From positions 1 to 30,544 of the forward strand of contig JALGYY010000023.1 of the NCBI GenBank assembly GCA_025782575.1: a stretch of 30,544 nucleotides of DNA. The letters run 5' to 3'. This stretch comes from a bacterium. Its GTDB lineage: Bacteria; Orphanbacterota; Orphanbacteria; Orphanbacterales; Orphanbacteraceae. The position numbers were made by a program, and so were the translations under genes. Shown here one piece after another: positions 14,937 to 23,860 of the stretch; position 1 is the first letter of the stretch, and every line of letters begins with the position of its first letter. The notes under the pieces are model-generated. The model was not told the origin of the DNA, searched no databases, and worked only from the letters and a program-made list of their open reading frames with translations.

Positions 14937-16823
14937 TCATTCCTTCTCTCCCCCGTTTTCGTCGAGGCTCAGATCTTCGAATCGATCGAGATACCGAAAC
15001 ACACTCGACTCGTGGTCGTAGAATACTTCAGCGCCCAGATCACGGTGCAGCTCAATCGGCGCGTTGTTGGTCATGGCAAAGTCGCCGGTAAAGCCGACGA
15101 TGTCCTTCGTTATCGCATAATTTCGAAGAGTTTCATAGAGAAAGCGTGCGATCCCCTTACGGCGATAGCCTTCGTTAACCACGAAGGCCGTTTCCGCCAC
15201 CCGTGTTCTTTCGTTCAGAGTGTAACGGCCGATCGCGATGATGTGCTCGTAGTTTCCTTCTTCCCCGAAAACGGCAAGTGCCATCCGCTTCTTGTAGTCA
15301 AGGGTGGAAAGACGGAGGGCCTCCTCTCGAGGGAGGCTCTTCTTCGGGAATCGATATCGTCCGTAAACGGTTTCGGGATCGTGGGAGTAGAAGAACTCCA
15401 TGAGACGATCTCCGTCGGCTGCGCGAAGGGGTCGAACCAGTAAGTTCTTTCCGTGAAAGTTCTCCGTCGTCTGGAGTTCGTGGGGGTAACGCTCGGTTTC
15501 CGTGAGTACCTCCCAGTCAACCGGGACGTAGTGGCGTTTGATAGCGGAGGCACGAAGCTCCGCTCGAAAATCGGGGTGGGAGATCTCGATCAGCGCCATC
15601 GCTCGCTCCCGGATCGACTTGCCGTGCAGATACGCAACGCCGAACTCGGTGACTACATAATGAACATCCCCTCGGCTTGTCACGACGCCCGCCCCCTGAT
15701 CCAGATTCATCACGATGCGTGACAGCGTTCCGCCCCTGGCAGTGGAGGGGAGCGCAATGATCGGCTTTCCCCCTTTGCTCATCGAGGCGCCTCGTATGAA
15801 ATCGACCTGTCCGCCGATCCCGGAATAGAACTTCGATCCCATGGAATCAGCGCAAACCTGGCCGGTCAGATCGATCTGTATCGCCGAGTTGATGCTGATC
15901 AGATTGGGATTCTGCGCGATGATCACGGGTGAATTAACATATTCGGACGGGTGGAATTCGAATGCGGGGTTGTCGTCGACAAAGTCATAGAGTCTGCGCG
16001 TTCCCATGCAGAAGCTTGCAACTACCTTGCCCGGGTGGATTACCTTCCGCTTGTTTGTAATGATGCCCCGTTCAATGAGGTCGATCGCCCCGTCGCTGAA
16101 CATCTCGGTGTGAATGCCGAGATCCCGGTGATGATCCAGGAGAGAAAGCACGGCGTTTGGAATATTGCCGATACCGAGCTGCAGCGTCGCTTCGTTCGGG
16201 ACGAGTCCACGGATGTGCCGGGCGATCGCCATCGATGTGTCGTCGATTTTCTGCGAAGGGAGTTCGACAAGCGGTTCCTCGTGCTCCACAATAAGGTGAA
16301 TCTTAGATTCATGGACAAAAGTGTCACCGTGTACGCGGGGCATACAGGGGTTCACCTGGGCGACGACTATATCAGCGGTCTCGATCGCGGCGCGGACGAT
16401 GTCGGTATGAATGCCGACGCTGCAGAATCCGAACTGGTCCGGCGGGGAGACCATCACGAGCGCGACATCGAGTCGAACCTGTCCCGAGTAAAACAGCTTC
16501 GGGATCTCGCTCAGGAATATGGGCGTGAAATCCGCGCGCCCCGCGTTCACCGCTTCTCGAACATTCTTCCCAATGAAAAACGCATTATGTCGAAAACTCT
16601 TCTCATGTTCTTCGTTTACATACGAGGCGATTCCGAAGGTGAGCAGGTGGTAAAGCTCGACGTCGGAAACTTCCGGCGCACGTTTGACGAGGGATCGGAG
16701 TAGTTCCTGCGGGGCCGCGCAGCCGGATCCTACGAGAACATTTTGTCCCGATCGAACACACTGGACAGCTTCGTCCGCGGTTACGGCGCGTGAGCTGATC
16801 CGCTGATTCATGGTCGTACTCAT
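14937..16823 (-). CDS. Acetyl-CoA hydrolase/4-hydroxybutyrate CoA-transferase fused to GNAT domain
   Basis: This 628-residue protein has two parts. Residues 1-440 form a CoA-transferase of the AbfT/acetyl-CoA hydrolase family: LQLGIGNIPNAVL near 215-227, the likely catalytic Glu240 in HTEMFSDG, and SGIGGQVDFIRGA near 334-346. Residues 461-615 form a GNAT domain (LLVRPLRAADGDRLMEF, then FVVNEGYRRKGIARFLYETL with the acetyl-CoA loop). The first part would move CoA between acetate or another acid and acyl-CoA; the second may acetylate a protein or small molecule, or act as an acyl-CoA-sensing module. The start at 16823 has GGAG eight bases upstream. It lies between tyrS and the Rrf2 regulator. 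Confidence 0.87.
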   Translation of the reverse strand: MSTTMNQRISSRAVTADEAVQCVRSGQNVLVGSGCAAPQELLRSLVKRAPEVSDVELYHLLTFGIASYVNEEHEKSFRHNAFFIGKNVREAVNAGRADFTPIFLSEIPKLFYSGQVRLDVALVMVSPPDQFGFCSVGIHTDIVRAAIETADIVVAQVNPCMPRVHGDTFVHESKIHLIVEHEEPLVELPSQKIDDTSMAIARHIRGLVPNEATLQLGIGNIPNAVLSLLDHHRDLGIHTEMFSDGAIDLIERGIITNKRKVIHPGKVVASFCMGTRRLYDFVDDNPAFEFHPSEYVNSPVIIAQNPNLISINSAIQIDLTGQVCADSMGSKFYSGIGGQVDFIRGASMSKGGKPIIALPSTARGGTLSRIVMNLDQGAGVVTSRGDVHYVVTEFGVAYLHGKSIRERAMALIEISHPDFRAELRASAIKRHYVPVDWEVLTETERYPHELQTTENFHGKNLLVRPLRAADGDRLMEFFYSHDPETVYGRYRFPKKSLPREEALRLSTLDYKKRMALAVFGEEGNYEHIIAIGRYTLNERTRVAETAFVVNEGYRRKGIARFLYETLRNYAITKDIVGFTGDFAMTNNAPIELHRDLGAEVFYDHESSVFRYLDRFEDLSLDENGGEKE

Positions 16824-16939
16824 GGTGCATGCTCCGAGGGCCGAGGCCAGCTCAATCAGCGGCCGGATGAGGCCCAGTAGTTGGCCAAGTGCTTTCCTAA
16901 TAGCAAGATAAGAGCGGAGTTCCGGCGTGTCAATGGGAG

Positions 16940-18205
16940 CTATTGGAAGCGAACAAGCCGGTAGTTCTTTTTGCCCTGCCTGAGAACGAGGGCGGTGCCG
17001 GCGATGAGGTCTTCCGGTCGGATAAGCCTCTCGGCCCCTTCGACTCGGATATTATTCAGGTAGATGCCGCCCCCTTCGATGAGCCGCCGGGCGGCCCCTT
17101 TCCCCTTGGCCGCTCCCGCTTCTACGAGGAGATCGACGATATTCCAATCGTCATCGAACCTGCTTTTCAAAAGAACCGATGACGGGACATCCGCAAAGAT
17201 GTCGAGCAGCGTCCCCTCCTCGATCTCGTCAATCGCACCGCCGAACATGATCTCAGTCGCTTTTCGGGCCGCGTCCAGGCCGGACTCCCCATGGACCCGG
17301 GCGGTGACGTCGGCTGCGAGCGTCTTCTGCGCGGCCCTTTCGTGGGGCCGGTCCCTCACATCCTCTTCCATCCCCCCGATCTCGTCGAGGGTCAGAAAGG
17401 TGAACATTTTCAAAAATCGGATCACGTCCTGGTCGGGCTGGTTGATCCAGTACTGGTAAAACCGATAGGGGGAAGTGCGCTCGGCGTCGAGCCAGACATT
17501 TTCCCCTTCGCTCGTCTTGCCCAGTTTCTGTCCGGACGAATCGGTAATGAGGGGCGTGACGATTCCGTAGGCCGGCGCGCTTCGAAGGCGCCTGATCAGC
17601 TCGATCCCGGCGGTGATATTCCCCCATTGATCGCTTCCCCCCACCTGAAACCTGCAATCATGATGATCGAAAAGGTGAAGAAAGTCATAGGACTGAAGCA
17701 GCATGTAAGAGAATTCGGTGTAGGAGATTCCCGATTCGGACTCCAATCTGGATCGAACCGATTCTTTTCCCATCATCTCCCCGAGACGAAAGTACTTGCC
17801 CACGTCACGGAGAAAGTCGATGAAGCCGATCTGGCCGAACCAATCCGCGTTGTTCACTACCATCGCACCCGAATCGAGGTCCATGAAACGGCGAAACTGT
17901 TCCGATTGCGCTTCGAGATTTTCCTGAATCTTGTCGTCGGTCAGAAGGACGCGCTCTTTGGACTTTCCGGACGGGTCGCCGATCATGCCGGTGGCGCCCC
18001 CCATCAGGATGATCGGCCTATGGCCATGACGCTGAAAGTGGGCGAGCGTATGGATGCCAACCAGATTTCCCACGTGGAGGGACGGCGCGGTCGGATCGAA
18101 CCCGTCATAACAGGTGACGCGCTCCTCGGCGAGAATCCTGGGGATCTCATCCGAAGTCTTGTTCTCGACGAACCCGCGGGCGTCAAGTTCTTCGAACAGG
18201 TTCAT
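16940..18205 (-). CDS. tyrS: Tyrosyl-tRNA synthetase
   Basis: This 421-residue class Ic aminoacyl-tRNA synthetase charges tRNA-Tyr. It has the HIGH-type motif HVGN at 44-47 after YDGFDPTAPSL, the tyrosine-pocket region FQVGGSDQWGN at 187-196, the KMSKS-type motif KLGKTS at 227-232, and a C-terminal S4 RNA-binding domain (about 355-415, GAARRLIEGGGIYLNN). I chose the ATG at 18205, preceded by AGGAGG at ten bases, over an upstream start that adds 18 non-conserved residues. Housekeeping; no T-box-like leader was recognised in the 61 bases upstream. Confidence 0.95.
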   Translation of the reverse strand: MNLFEELDARGFVENKTSDEIPRILAEERVTCYDGFDPTAPSLHVGNLVGIHTLAHFQRHGHRPIILMGGATGMIGDPSGKSKERVLLTDDKIQENLEAQSEQFRRFMDLDSGAMVVNNADWFGQIGFIDFLRDVGKYFRLGEMMGKESVRSRLESESGISYTEFSYMLLQSYDFLHLFDHHDCRFQVGGSDQWGNITAGIELIRRLRSAPAYGIVTPLITDSSGQKLGKTSEGENVWLDAERTSPYRFYQYWINQPDQDVIRFLKMFTFLTLDEIGGMEEDVRDRPHERAAQKTLAADVTARVHGESGLDAARKATEIMFGGAIDEIEEGTLLDIFADVPSSVLLKSRFDDDWNIVDLLVEAGAAKGKGAARRLIEGGGIYLNNIRVEGAERLIRPEDLIAGTALVLRQGKKNYRLVRFQ

Positions 18206-18266
18206 TTGAATCGTGCCTCCTGAGTCAGCCAGCATAAGCGACCCGGCCTTGACGGACAAGTAGTGC

Positions 18267-20066
18267 TCAACTCTCAGGCACGGCGAAGAGCGCGACGCGA
18301 TCGTCCTCGTAGTACGGTCGGCCGAGCCATACCTGGAGCATCTTCCGATATTCTCTCATTCGTTTGTGCGGCACGCTTCCGGTTACTGTCGTGTGCCTCC
18401 AGTACCAGCTGGTCGCCTCGGTTTTTTCCGGCCAGTCCATCCCCGGCGGGCCGGTGCGTCGATCGCTCATGGGATCAAAGTCCTTATGAAGCACTACGTC
18501 ACCGATCCCGAGTCGTCTCATCGCTTCGACCGGCGACCCGCTCGGAATCGAATCGATTTCCGATTTCAGTCCGGTATCGGCCAGCCATCGAAACGAGGGG
18601 TCTTCCTGGACGATCAGCCCGGCGGTAGGTGGAGGGATCGACACGTAGCCGGCAACAATCGGCCGGCCGTGATGGGTCTGGTTGAACATGTAAATTGTGG
18701 ATTGACCCCCCGAGAAGAGGGGCACATCGAGAACGGCGCCGCTCGTCGCCCGCTCTTTCAAAAGATCACAAAACGCCGGTCCTGAGATCGGGGCTGTACG
18801 AATCGGTGTGGGCAGATATTCGAAAAAGAGGAGTGCGGCGAGCATGAGTCCGCCCATTCGTAACTTCGGTCCCCCTGCCAGAAACCTAGCAAGGCCCGCT
18901 CCGGCAAGAGGTGCCAGAAAGAGCGATGCCATCACCAGGAAACGATTGGGTACGCGAAGAAATCGTAGAATCGGGATCTTCTCCATCAGTGCGTAGGGGA
19001 GGGGGATACCGGTCTCCTGGCCGATTCTGATCTGGAACGCAGGTCCCATGGCGAGAACGACGAACAGAATGGAAGCGATTCCGAATGTACGCAAGGTGCC
19101 TAGCCGGGAGGCGGTGCCGAAAAGGGCGAGCACAATAAGCCCGAGACCAAGATGAGCGGTCGCCCCGCGAGGGAGGTTGTCATAGCGGCGATTCAGTTTC
19201 CGTACGCGCTCTCCGACGATCGGATGAAACACGCTCGGTGATGCGAGCGTTTCGAGGCTGGCGGAGAAAGCGGGGCGGACCTGTTTGTATCTGAATTCTC
19301 CCCGTTCGCTCGACAGCCGGAGCGCGGGGATGACCATCGGAAGAATGAGAACGACGAACAGTACGATTCCACCTGCGAGTCCGGGGAGCCAGGCGCGGAC
19401 GGGGGCATTCCCCCCCCCCCGGATCAAACGAGCGAGGCCGAGGAGGGCGATCACCAGAAACGCCTGCATCATGTAGATCAGACAGCCGTACGCCTGGAGG
19501 GCGAGAAACAGCCCTGTCGCCAGGCCGTTCTTCCACGATGGATTCCGGAACAACCTCAAAAGAAACAGCAGAAAGAAGGGCAGCAGATGTTGAGATGTCA
19601 GATTGAGATGGGAGTAGATCTGGTCCAGGTGATGGGGGAAGAACGCATAGATGAAACCGGCAAGCAGGGCGCCGGAGCGGCTCTCGATGCAATCTCTGGT
19701 GAGCAGATACATGCTCCATGCGCCGATCGGAAAAGCCAGAAAGAGAGAGAGCCCGAGCAGCAAGACGGGTGAGAAGAAATCACCCAGCGGAACCGCCCAG
19801 ATCGTATTCAGAAGAGAGAGGGTGTGAAATGAAAGGTCAGCCCCATAGGGATAAAAGAGATCGGGTGTGAAAAATGGTTGCCCGCTATCAGATGAGAACG
19901 CGTGGCCGAGCCACCAGTAGTTCCAGAGGTTCTGCCATGTATCGACCCGCGGTCCGGGGAGTACCTCGCCCAGCCGGGCTGAGAGGGGGTAAAGCAGGAT
20001 GGCGGACAGCAGAAAGTAGAATGGGAGGGCCAGGCGGTCAATCAGTCGGGAGCGATCGACTGTCAT
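18267..20066 (-). CDS. Multi-spanning membrane protein, GT-C glycosyltransferase-like
   Basis: This 599-residue protein has about 10-12 hydrophobic helices in its first two thirds, then a soluble C-terminal part from about residue 430. An early loop with DTWQNLWNYWW and FFTPDLFYPYGADLSFHTLS resembles the first extracytoplasmic loop of GT-C fold lipid-linked-sugar transferases. The soluble part has no motif I can name. Its ATG overlaps the APC permease stop by four bases. The coding strand contains 11 consecutive G (19410-19420), read as Arg-Gly-Gly-Gly in a cytoplasmic or loop segment near residue 217, where slippage would break the frame. The membrane-protein call is firm; the GT-C call is tentative. 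Confidence 0.6.
   Translation of the reverse strand: MTVDRSRLIDRLALPFYFLLSAILLYPLSARLGEVLPGPRVDTWQNLWNYWWLGHAFSSDSGQPFFTPDLFYPYGADLSFHTLSLLNTIWAVPLGDFFSPVLLLGLSLFLAFPIGAWSMYLLTRDCIESRSGALLAGFIYAFFPHHLDQIYSHLNLTSQHLLPFFLLFLLRLFRNPSWKNGLATGLFLALQAYGCLIYMMQAFLVIALLGLARLIRGGGNAPVRAWLPGLAGGIVLFVVLILPMVIPALRLSSERGEFRYKQVRPAFSASLETLASPSVFHPIVGERVRKLNRRYDNLPRGATAHLGLGLIVLALFGTASRLGTLRTFGIASILFVVLAMGPAFQIRIGQETGIPLPYALMEKIPILRFLRVPNRFLVMASLFLAPLAGAGLARFLAGGPKLRMGGLMLAALLFFEYLPTPIRTAPISGPAFCDLLKERATSGAVLDVPLFSGGQSTIYMFNQTHHGRPIVAGYVSIPPPTAGLIVQEDPSFRWLADTGLKSEIDSIPSGSPVEAMRRLGIGDVVLHKDFDPMSDRRTGPPGMDWPEKTEATSWYWRHTTVTGSVPHKRMREYRKMLQVWLGRPYYEDDRVALFAVPES
19410..19420 (-). repeat. Eleven-G homopolymer inside coding sequence
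   Basis: The plus strand has 11 consecutive C, which is poly-G on the coding strand of the GT-C-like gene. It is the longest homopolymer I noticed in the window. In frame it gives RGGGN. Loss or gain of a single G would shift into another reading frame that stays open for about 180 codons, so the truncated product would not end at once. Confidence 0.9.
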
Positions 20067-21478
20067 GATGGGTCTTCCGATTGAATGGCGTGCGCCCCCC
20101 TGCGCCGTGCCCAGACATAGATCAGAAGCGCGGCGATGATGAAGAGAAGGCCACCGCCACCCACCTTGATCTGGTAAACGATCTTGTTGGATGCGCTTTC
20201 CGGTGGGATGAGCGCGAGCAGGATTGCTCCCGCGGTAGTCAGGAACCCTACCCCTCCGAGAACGGTGGCGCCCAGCTGCCCCCCGGGTAACCGGATCGTC
20301 GATTCATCTTCCTTGATCTTCCCGTTCAGCCGGATGAGGGAGGCGAACATGTAGAGGTATGGAATGAAATAGACGACCAGGGTGGTATCGAGCAGGAGTA
20401 GATACGCTTCTTCGGCGCTTGCGCCGATAACACTCGCCGTCACGAAGATGGTAGCCGCGATCCCCTGCACCATGATCGCAATGTAAGGTGTTCCCCAGCG
20501 AGGATGGATCCGGCCGAGTGTGGGCGGGAAATAACGATCCAGCCCGCCGGCGTAGAGAATGCGCGCCGAGCCGCCGAGCCAGGCGCCGATGGCGGCGAGG
20601 CTTCCGAATGTGACAAGAAGCGCAGTCAGTTGGCCGACGCCACCGAGTCCGATCCGCTCACCCACACTCCCGATCGCCTGTATCACTCCGGTAATGACGC
20701 TCGTCTCTTCTTTCGGAAGGGCGGTCATGAGCGCCCATGTGCCGATCAGATAGACTGCGGTAATCGAAATACCGGCGATCATGACCGCCCGCGGGCCGTT
20801 CCGTCTCGGGTTTCGGATCTCTCCCCCCATGATTGAAGCGAGTTCCAGACCGGCGAATCCGAAACACATGGACGAGAAAAATGTGATCGTCTCTGAGTCG
20901 CCGAGATCGGGGAGGAGCGCAGGAAGGCTGAAGGAAGTTGCTGATCCGAAACGGAAAGCGGCGATCATGCCGAAAGTGGTGAGAAGTATCGCGGGGATCC
21001 ACGTAGCCAGTCCTCCGATATTCTGGAGCCATTTCCCGGTCTTCAGACCGATCATGCTTGTGCCGATCACGATCCATAGACTGATCAGCGAAAAAACGAG
21101 CAGATAGGTACGGCTACTCTCGAGATCGTGAGGACCGGGGCCGGTAATAAAGAGGGCGTAGCCGGCCATGGTGATCAGGACAGTTGGGAAGTAGACGACG
21201 TTGTTCGACCAGTAGCACCAGCCGGCGATAAAACCGTGGGCATCGCCGAAGGCGCGCTGGGTCCAGCGGTAGATCCCTCCTTCGTCCGGAAAGGCGGAAG
21301 TGAGTCGCATGACCGCCGCTGCCTGAGGGACGAAGAAGAGAAGAAAGGCGAGTGTCCAGAGGGTGAGTGAAGAAGGTCCTGCCTGGGCGGCCACGGCAAT
21401 CCATCGGAGACCGATGATCGCGACCACGTGAAAGAGCACGAGGTCCCGGAGTCCGAGTTCGCGTTGGAGACCGGCCAT
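20063..21478 (-). CDS. APC-family amino acid permease
   Basis: This 471-residue protein has about 12 hydrophobic segments and the APC-superfamily start: ELGLRDLVLFHVVAIIGLRW at 6-25, then TSAFPDEGGIYRWTQRAFG at 60-78, the conserved segment that lines the substrate site. A charged loop GGEIRNPRRNGPRAVM precedes a mid-protein helix, also typical. It most likely imports amino acids or related amines by proton or sodium symport or exchange; specificity cannot be told. GGAG precedes the ATG. It is the first gene of a two-gene unit with the GT-C-like protein (ATGA overlap). Confidence 0.9.
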   Translation of the reverse strand: MAGLQRELGLRDLVLFHVVAIIGLRWIAVAAQAGPSSLTLWTLAFLLFFVPQAAAVMRLTSAFPDEGGIYRWTQRAFGDAHGFIAGWCYWSNNVVYFPTVLITMAGYALFITGPGPHDLESSRTYLLVFSLISLWIVIGTSMIGLKTGKWLQNIGGLATWIPAILLTTFGMIAAFRFGSATSFSLPALLPDLGDSETITFFSSMCFGFAGLELASIMGGEIRNPRRNGPRAVMIAGISITAVYLIGTWALMTALPKEETSVITGVIQAIGSVGERIGLGGVGQLTALLVTFGSLAAIGAWLGGSARILYAGGLDRYFPPTLGRIHPRWGTPYIAIMVQGIAATIFVTASVIGASAEEAYLLLLDTTLVVYFIPYLYMFASLIRLNGKIKEDESTIRLPGGQLGATVLGGVGFLTTAGAILLALIPPESASNKIVYQIKVGGGGLLFIIAALLIYVWARRRGAHAIQSEDPS

Positions 21479-21693
21479 CGATCACTCCAGAGGTTGGAAA
21501 TTCAACGCCCATCATGAAGGTTGGATGGTAAACAGCGCAAGCGGGGAGGGTCAATAGTCGACTTTTTCCGTTGCCATCGCGACGTTCTATCTGATTCACT
21601 GTACCGAAGCACATTGACATCGTACCGGCGTCAGAATCTGAGCCGGGATTTCACGCAAATCGAGGCTGGAGACCCCCGCGGAGGTAAGATTCG

Positions 21694-22836
21694 ATGAATC
21701 GCAAGTGGAAGTGGCTGTTCATGGCTTTTGTTCTCCCTCTCCTGTTCGTGCTCGCCGCAGGTTGCGGCGATGATGACAACCCCTCCCAACCTGGCGACGA
21801 CGACGACGATAACGATGATTTTGTGGCGACCACGGAATCGGTTCTCCAGACGATGGATGATGTCATGGGGGGGCTGAACACAACGGCCGGTGAGTGTGAC
21901 CCGCTCTCTCTATTCGCCTGTGACGAAAACGAAGATGCCCTGACGTGGATGAGCGAGGTCGTTCTGTTCAGCGTCTTCTTCGGGAACCCGCTTTCCAACT
22001 TCTTCGGAACCTGGGAAGACTCGAGCCCCGATTCGGGCGGCGCCGCCGATGTGGTGCAGATTGATGCCGGGAGTCCTTCGGGGGCGATGCAGCTCAATCT
22101 TGGGGACTGCGTTCCGGTCGGCGGAGGGAAGGGTGCCGCAATCGCCGGGAATTTCACCCTGAGCGTATTTACCTTCGCACTTGATGAAGAGACAGGCGCG
22201 TTCAGTGCCGACATCGAGGGATCGGTCAACGCTACTGACGCAGGGGAGTCGATTACCTTTGATCTTTCGTCGACCGCTGTGATCGATGAGGAAGGTGAAT
22301 TGCAGGAGATGGACTTGTCCCTCACCGGGGCAGTTTGCAATCTCGCTTATTCTCTTGATCTGCAGCTGACTGATCAGAGCCAGATGGAGATGGACGGGCA
22401 CTTCGGCAGCGGTTCGGAACAGCTGAACTTCTCTGTGGTGGGGGATATCGAGGCAGAAGAGGGATGCGTTGAAACGACCTTGTGGACAGGAACTGACATG
22501 GCAACCGCCGAGTTCTACATGAATATCACCGTCTGTGACTCGGAAGAGGACTGCGTAACCGGTACGGTCAGGATCGACGGCGAGGATGTGGGCACTCTCA
22601 TGGCTGACGATTGCACTGCCGAGGAGACTGAGGTTCTGTTGGTAGTCGACGGTGAGACCATTTCTGCCGAGGAGCTCTTTGATTCAATCGAGTCTCTTTT
22701 TGATCAGCTGACCGGTCTCGGTCTGGAGGGTGGCCTGGGTGCCAAGCGAGCCCCCGGGAATGTTTCCGGACTGGCTCGCGTGATCGTCGACAATCCGGCT
22801 CTGATGATCCTCCGGGAAGCGGGAGTAAGTTTCTAG
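21694..22836 (+). CDS. Hypothetical lipoprotein with Asp-rich linker
   Basis: This 380-residue protein begins with a lipoprotein signal: basic MNRKWK, a hydrophobic core, and lipobox LAAGC with acylated Cys24. The residue after Cys is Gly, so an outer-membrane destination is likely in a Gram-negative cell. A very acidic stretch follows (DDDNP, then DDDDDNDD, residues 26-42), perhaps a flexible or calcium-binding linker. The body is rich in Asp/Glu/Thr/Ser with alternating hydrophobics (beta-rich) and has several cysteines that could form disulfides. GGAGG precedes the ATG by nine bases. I do not recognise the family. It is divergent from the APC permease and ends at a bidirectional terminator. 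Confidence 0.75.
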   Translation: MNRKWKWLFMAFVLPLLFVLAAGCGDDDNPSQPGDDDDDNDDFVATTESVLQTMDDVMGGLNTTAGECDPLSLFACDENEDALTWMSEVVLFSVFFGNPLSNFFGTWEDSSPDSGGAADVVQIDAGSPSGAMQLNLGDCVPVGGGKGAAIAGNFTLSVFTFALDEETGAFSADIEGSVNATDAGESITFDLSSTAVIDEEGELQEMDLSLTGAVCNLAYSLDLQLTDQSQMEMDGHFGSGSEQLNFSVVGDIEAEEGCVETTLWTGTDMATAEFYMNITVCDSEEDCVTGTVRIDGEDVGTLMADDCTAEETEVLLVVDGETISAEELFDSIESLFDQLTGLGLEGGLGAKRAPGNVSGLARVIVDNPALMILREAGVSF

Positions 22837-22869
22837 AGCTTTTCTGGTTCGGCGATGAGTGATAGAGTA

Positions 22870-22903
22870 AAGGGTCAGATCCCGGCGAGGGTCTGACCCT
22901 TTG
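22870..22903. terminator. Bidirectional terminator between convergent genes
   Basis: AAAGGGTCAGA (22870-22880) pairs with TCTGACCCTTT (22893-22903), extended by CCC/GGG near the loop GGCGA with one bulged T. The stem is flanked by A and T runs on both sides. It lies between the stop of the lipoprotein gene (plus) and the end of the aminotransferase pseudogene (minus), so it should serve both directions. Confidence 0.75.
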
Positions 22904-22914
22904 CACGACATGGT

Positions 22915-23744
22915 TCATGAGAGTGCGGCGGCTAACCGTTCGAGTCCGTCTTCGAGATCGGCCTTCGGAACGCCGAACCCGATCCGGAAAGCGCTCTCGA
23001 CTTCGAAGAACGAACTCATCGGACGATCGACAGCTCCGAAATCGGGGAAGGCGACAATTCCGGCATCCGGTCGGACCCACTCGAGCCTGGGTTGCCCGGC
23101 GATCCAGTCGACCAGAATCTCCCTGTTTTCCCCTGCCCGCTCGATGAATTCCCGTCGCGCCGTGATCCAGCCCGGAATCTTTGATGAAGTCCCGATAGAC
23201 TTCGTCAATCAGCAGGTCGAAGTCCTCATTCTCAGCCGTTTGGGCGAGCCAGGCCTGGTCATCGTCGGTGAGTCGGATCCCGCTCGGATTGTGGGGACCG
23301 GTCAATACGGCCATTCGGATCCCGCCGCTGATGGCCTTCAGAAACCGTTCCCGGTCGAGTCTGAAACCACTGTCGAAGCCCCGATCGAAGCGGATCGTGC
23401 GGGCGCCGAAGAAAGCGGGCACGAGACGAATCGGCTCGTAAGCCGGTTCCTCGATCAGAACCCGATCGCCCCTCTCGAGACAGGCCGCATAGGTGAGAAA
23501 GAGCCCCATGGTCGCCCCATTGACAGGAAGCACATTTTGTTCGGATAATCCGTAGGATCGGGCGATCGCCGAGCGTAATCGTGCGCTACCCCAATCGAGT
23601 CTGTCGTCGGGTAGTAGATCGTTCATGTGTAAGCCCGAATGAGGTGGGCGATATCTCGGGCATGCCGCTTGCGGACAGGTCGCACTCATCACCCCTCTCG
23701 AGATATCGATACCATTTCAGGTACTCGGGAACAGGTAGTCGCAC
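22915..23744 (-). pseudogene. Decayed class I/II aminotransferase (PLP-lysine region deleted, two frameshifts)
   Basis: Three pieces in three frames line up with one fold-type I aminotransferase. Piece 1 starts at a GTG at 23744 (CGGAGG upstream) and gives VPEYLKWYRY and SASGMPEISPTSFGL. Near 23630 the frame shifts to piece 2, NDLLPDDRLDWGSARLRSAI through LTGPHNPSGI to LLIDEVYRDFI. At about 23183 it jumps to piece 3, IPGWITARREFIERAGENRE to the stop at 22915. Between DEVYRDF and PGWITARREF a full enzyme has roughly 80-100 residues including the S-x-x-K PLP lysine; these are absent. The product cannot be active. The substrate is unknown. Confidence 0.85.
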
Positions 23745-23822
23745 GATTGTCGAACCTCCGAAAACGTTGGAATTTCAAGAAGATACCAAGGCGACGGGCC
23801 TTTCTCAATCGGGCGGTTTTAC

Positions 23823-23852
23823 TTGACCGTGAGTCGGGCTCGCCGGTACCAT
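23823..23852 (+). promoter_or_regulatory. Candidate promoter of the DUF6754 operon, possibly leaderless
   Basis: TTGACC (23823-23828) is followed after 18 bases by TACCAT (23847-23852). Transcription would start near 23859-23861, essentially at the ATG of the first operon gene (23861), which has no visible ribosome site. This fits a leaderless mRNA, but the -10 matches the consensus at only four of six positions. Confidence 0.35.
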
Positions 23853-23860
23853 CTGTCACC

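Noticed and set aside
22598-22914. C-terminal extension of the aminotransferase frame antisense to the lipoprotein gene
   Set aside because: The 364-codon frame runs past the aminotransferase homology into low-complexity Arg/Ser-rich sequence opposite the lipoprotein 3' end. The true remaining C-terminus is in another frame ending at 22915.
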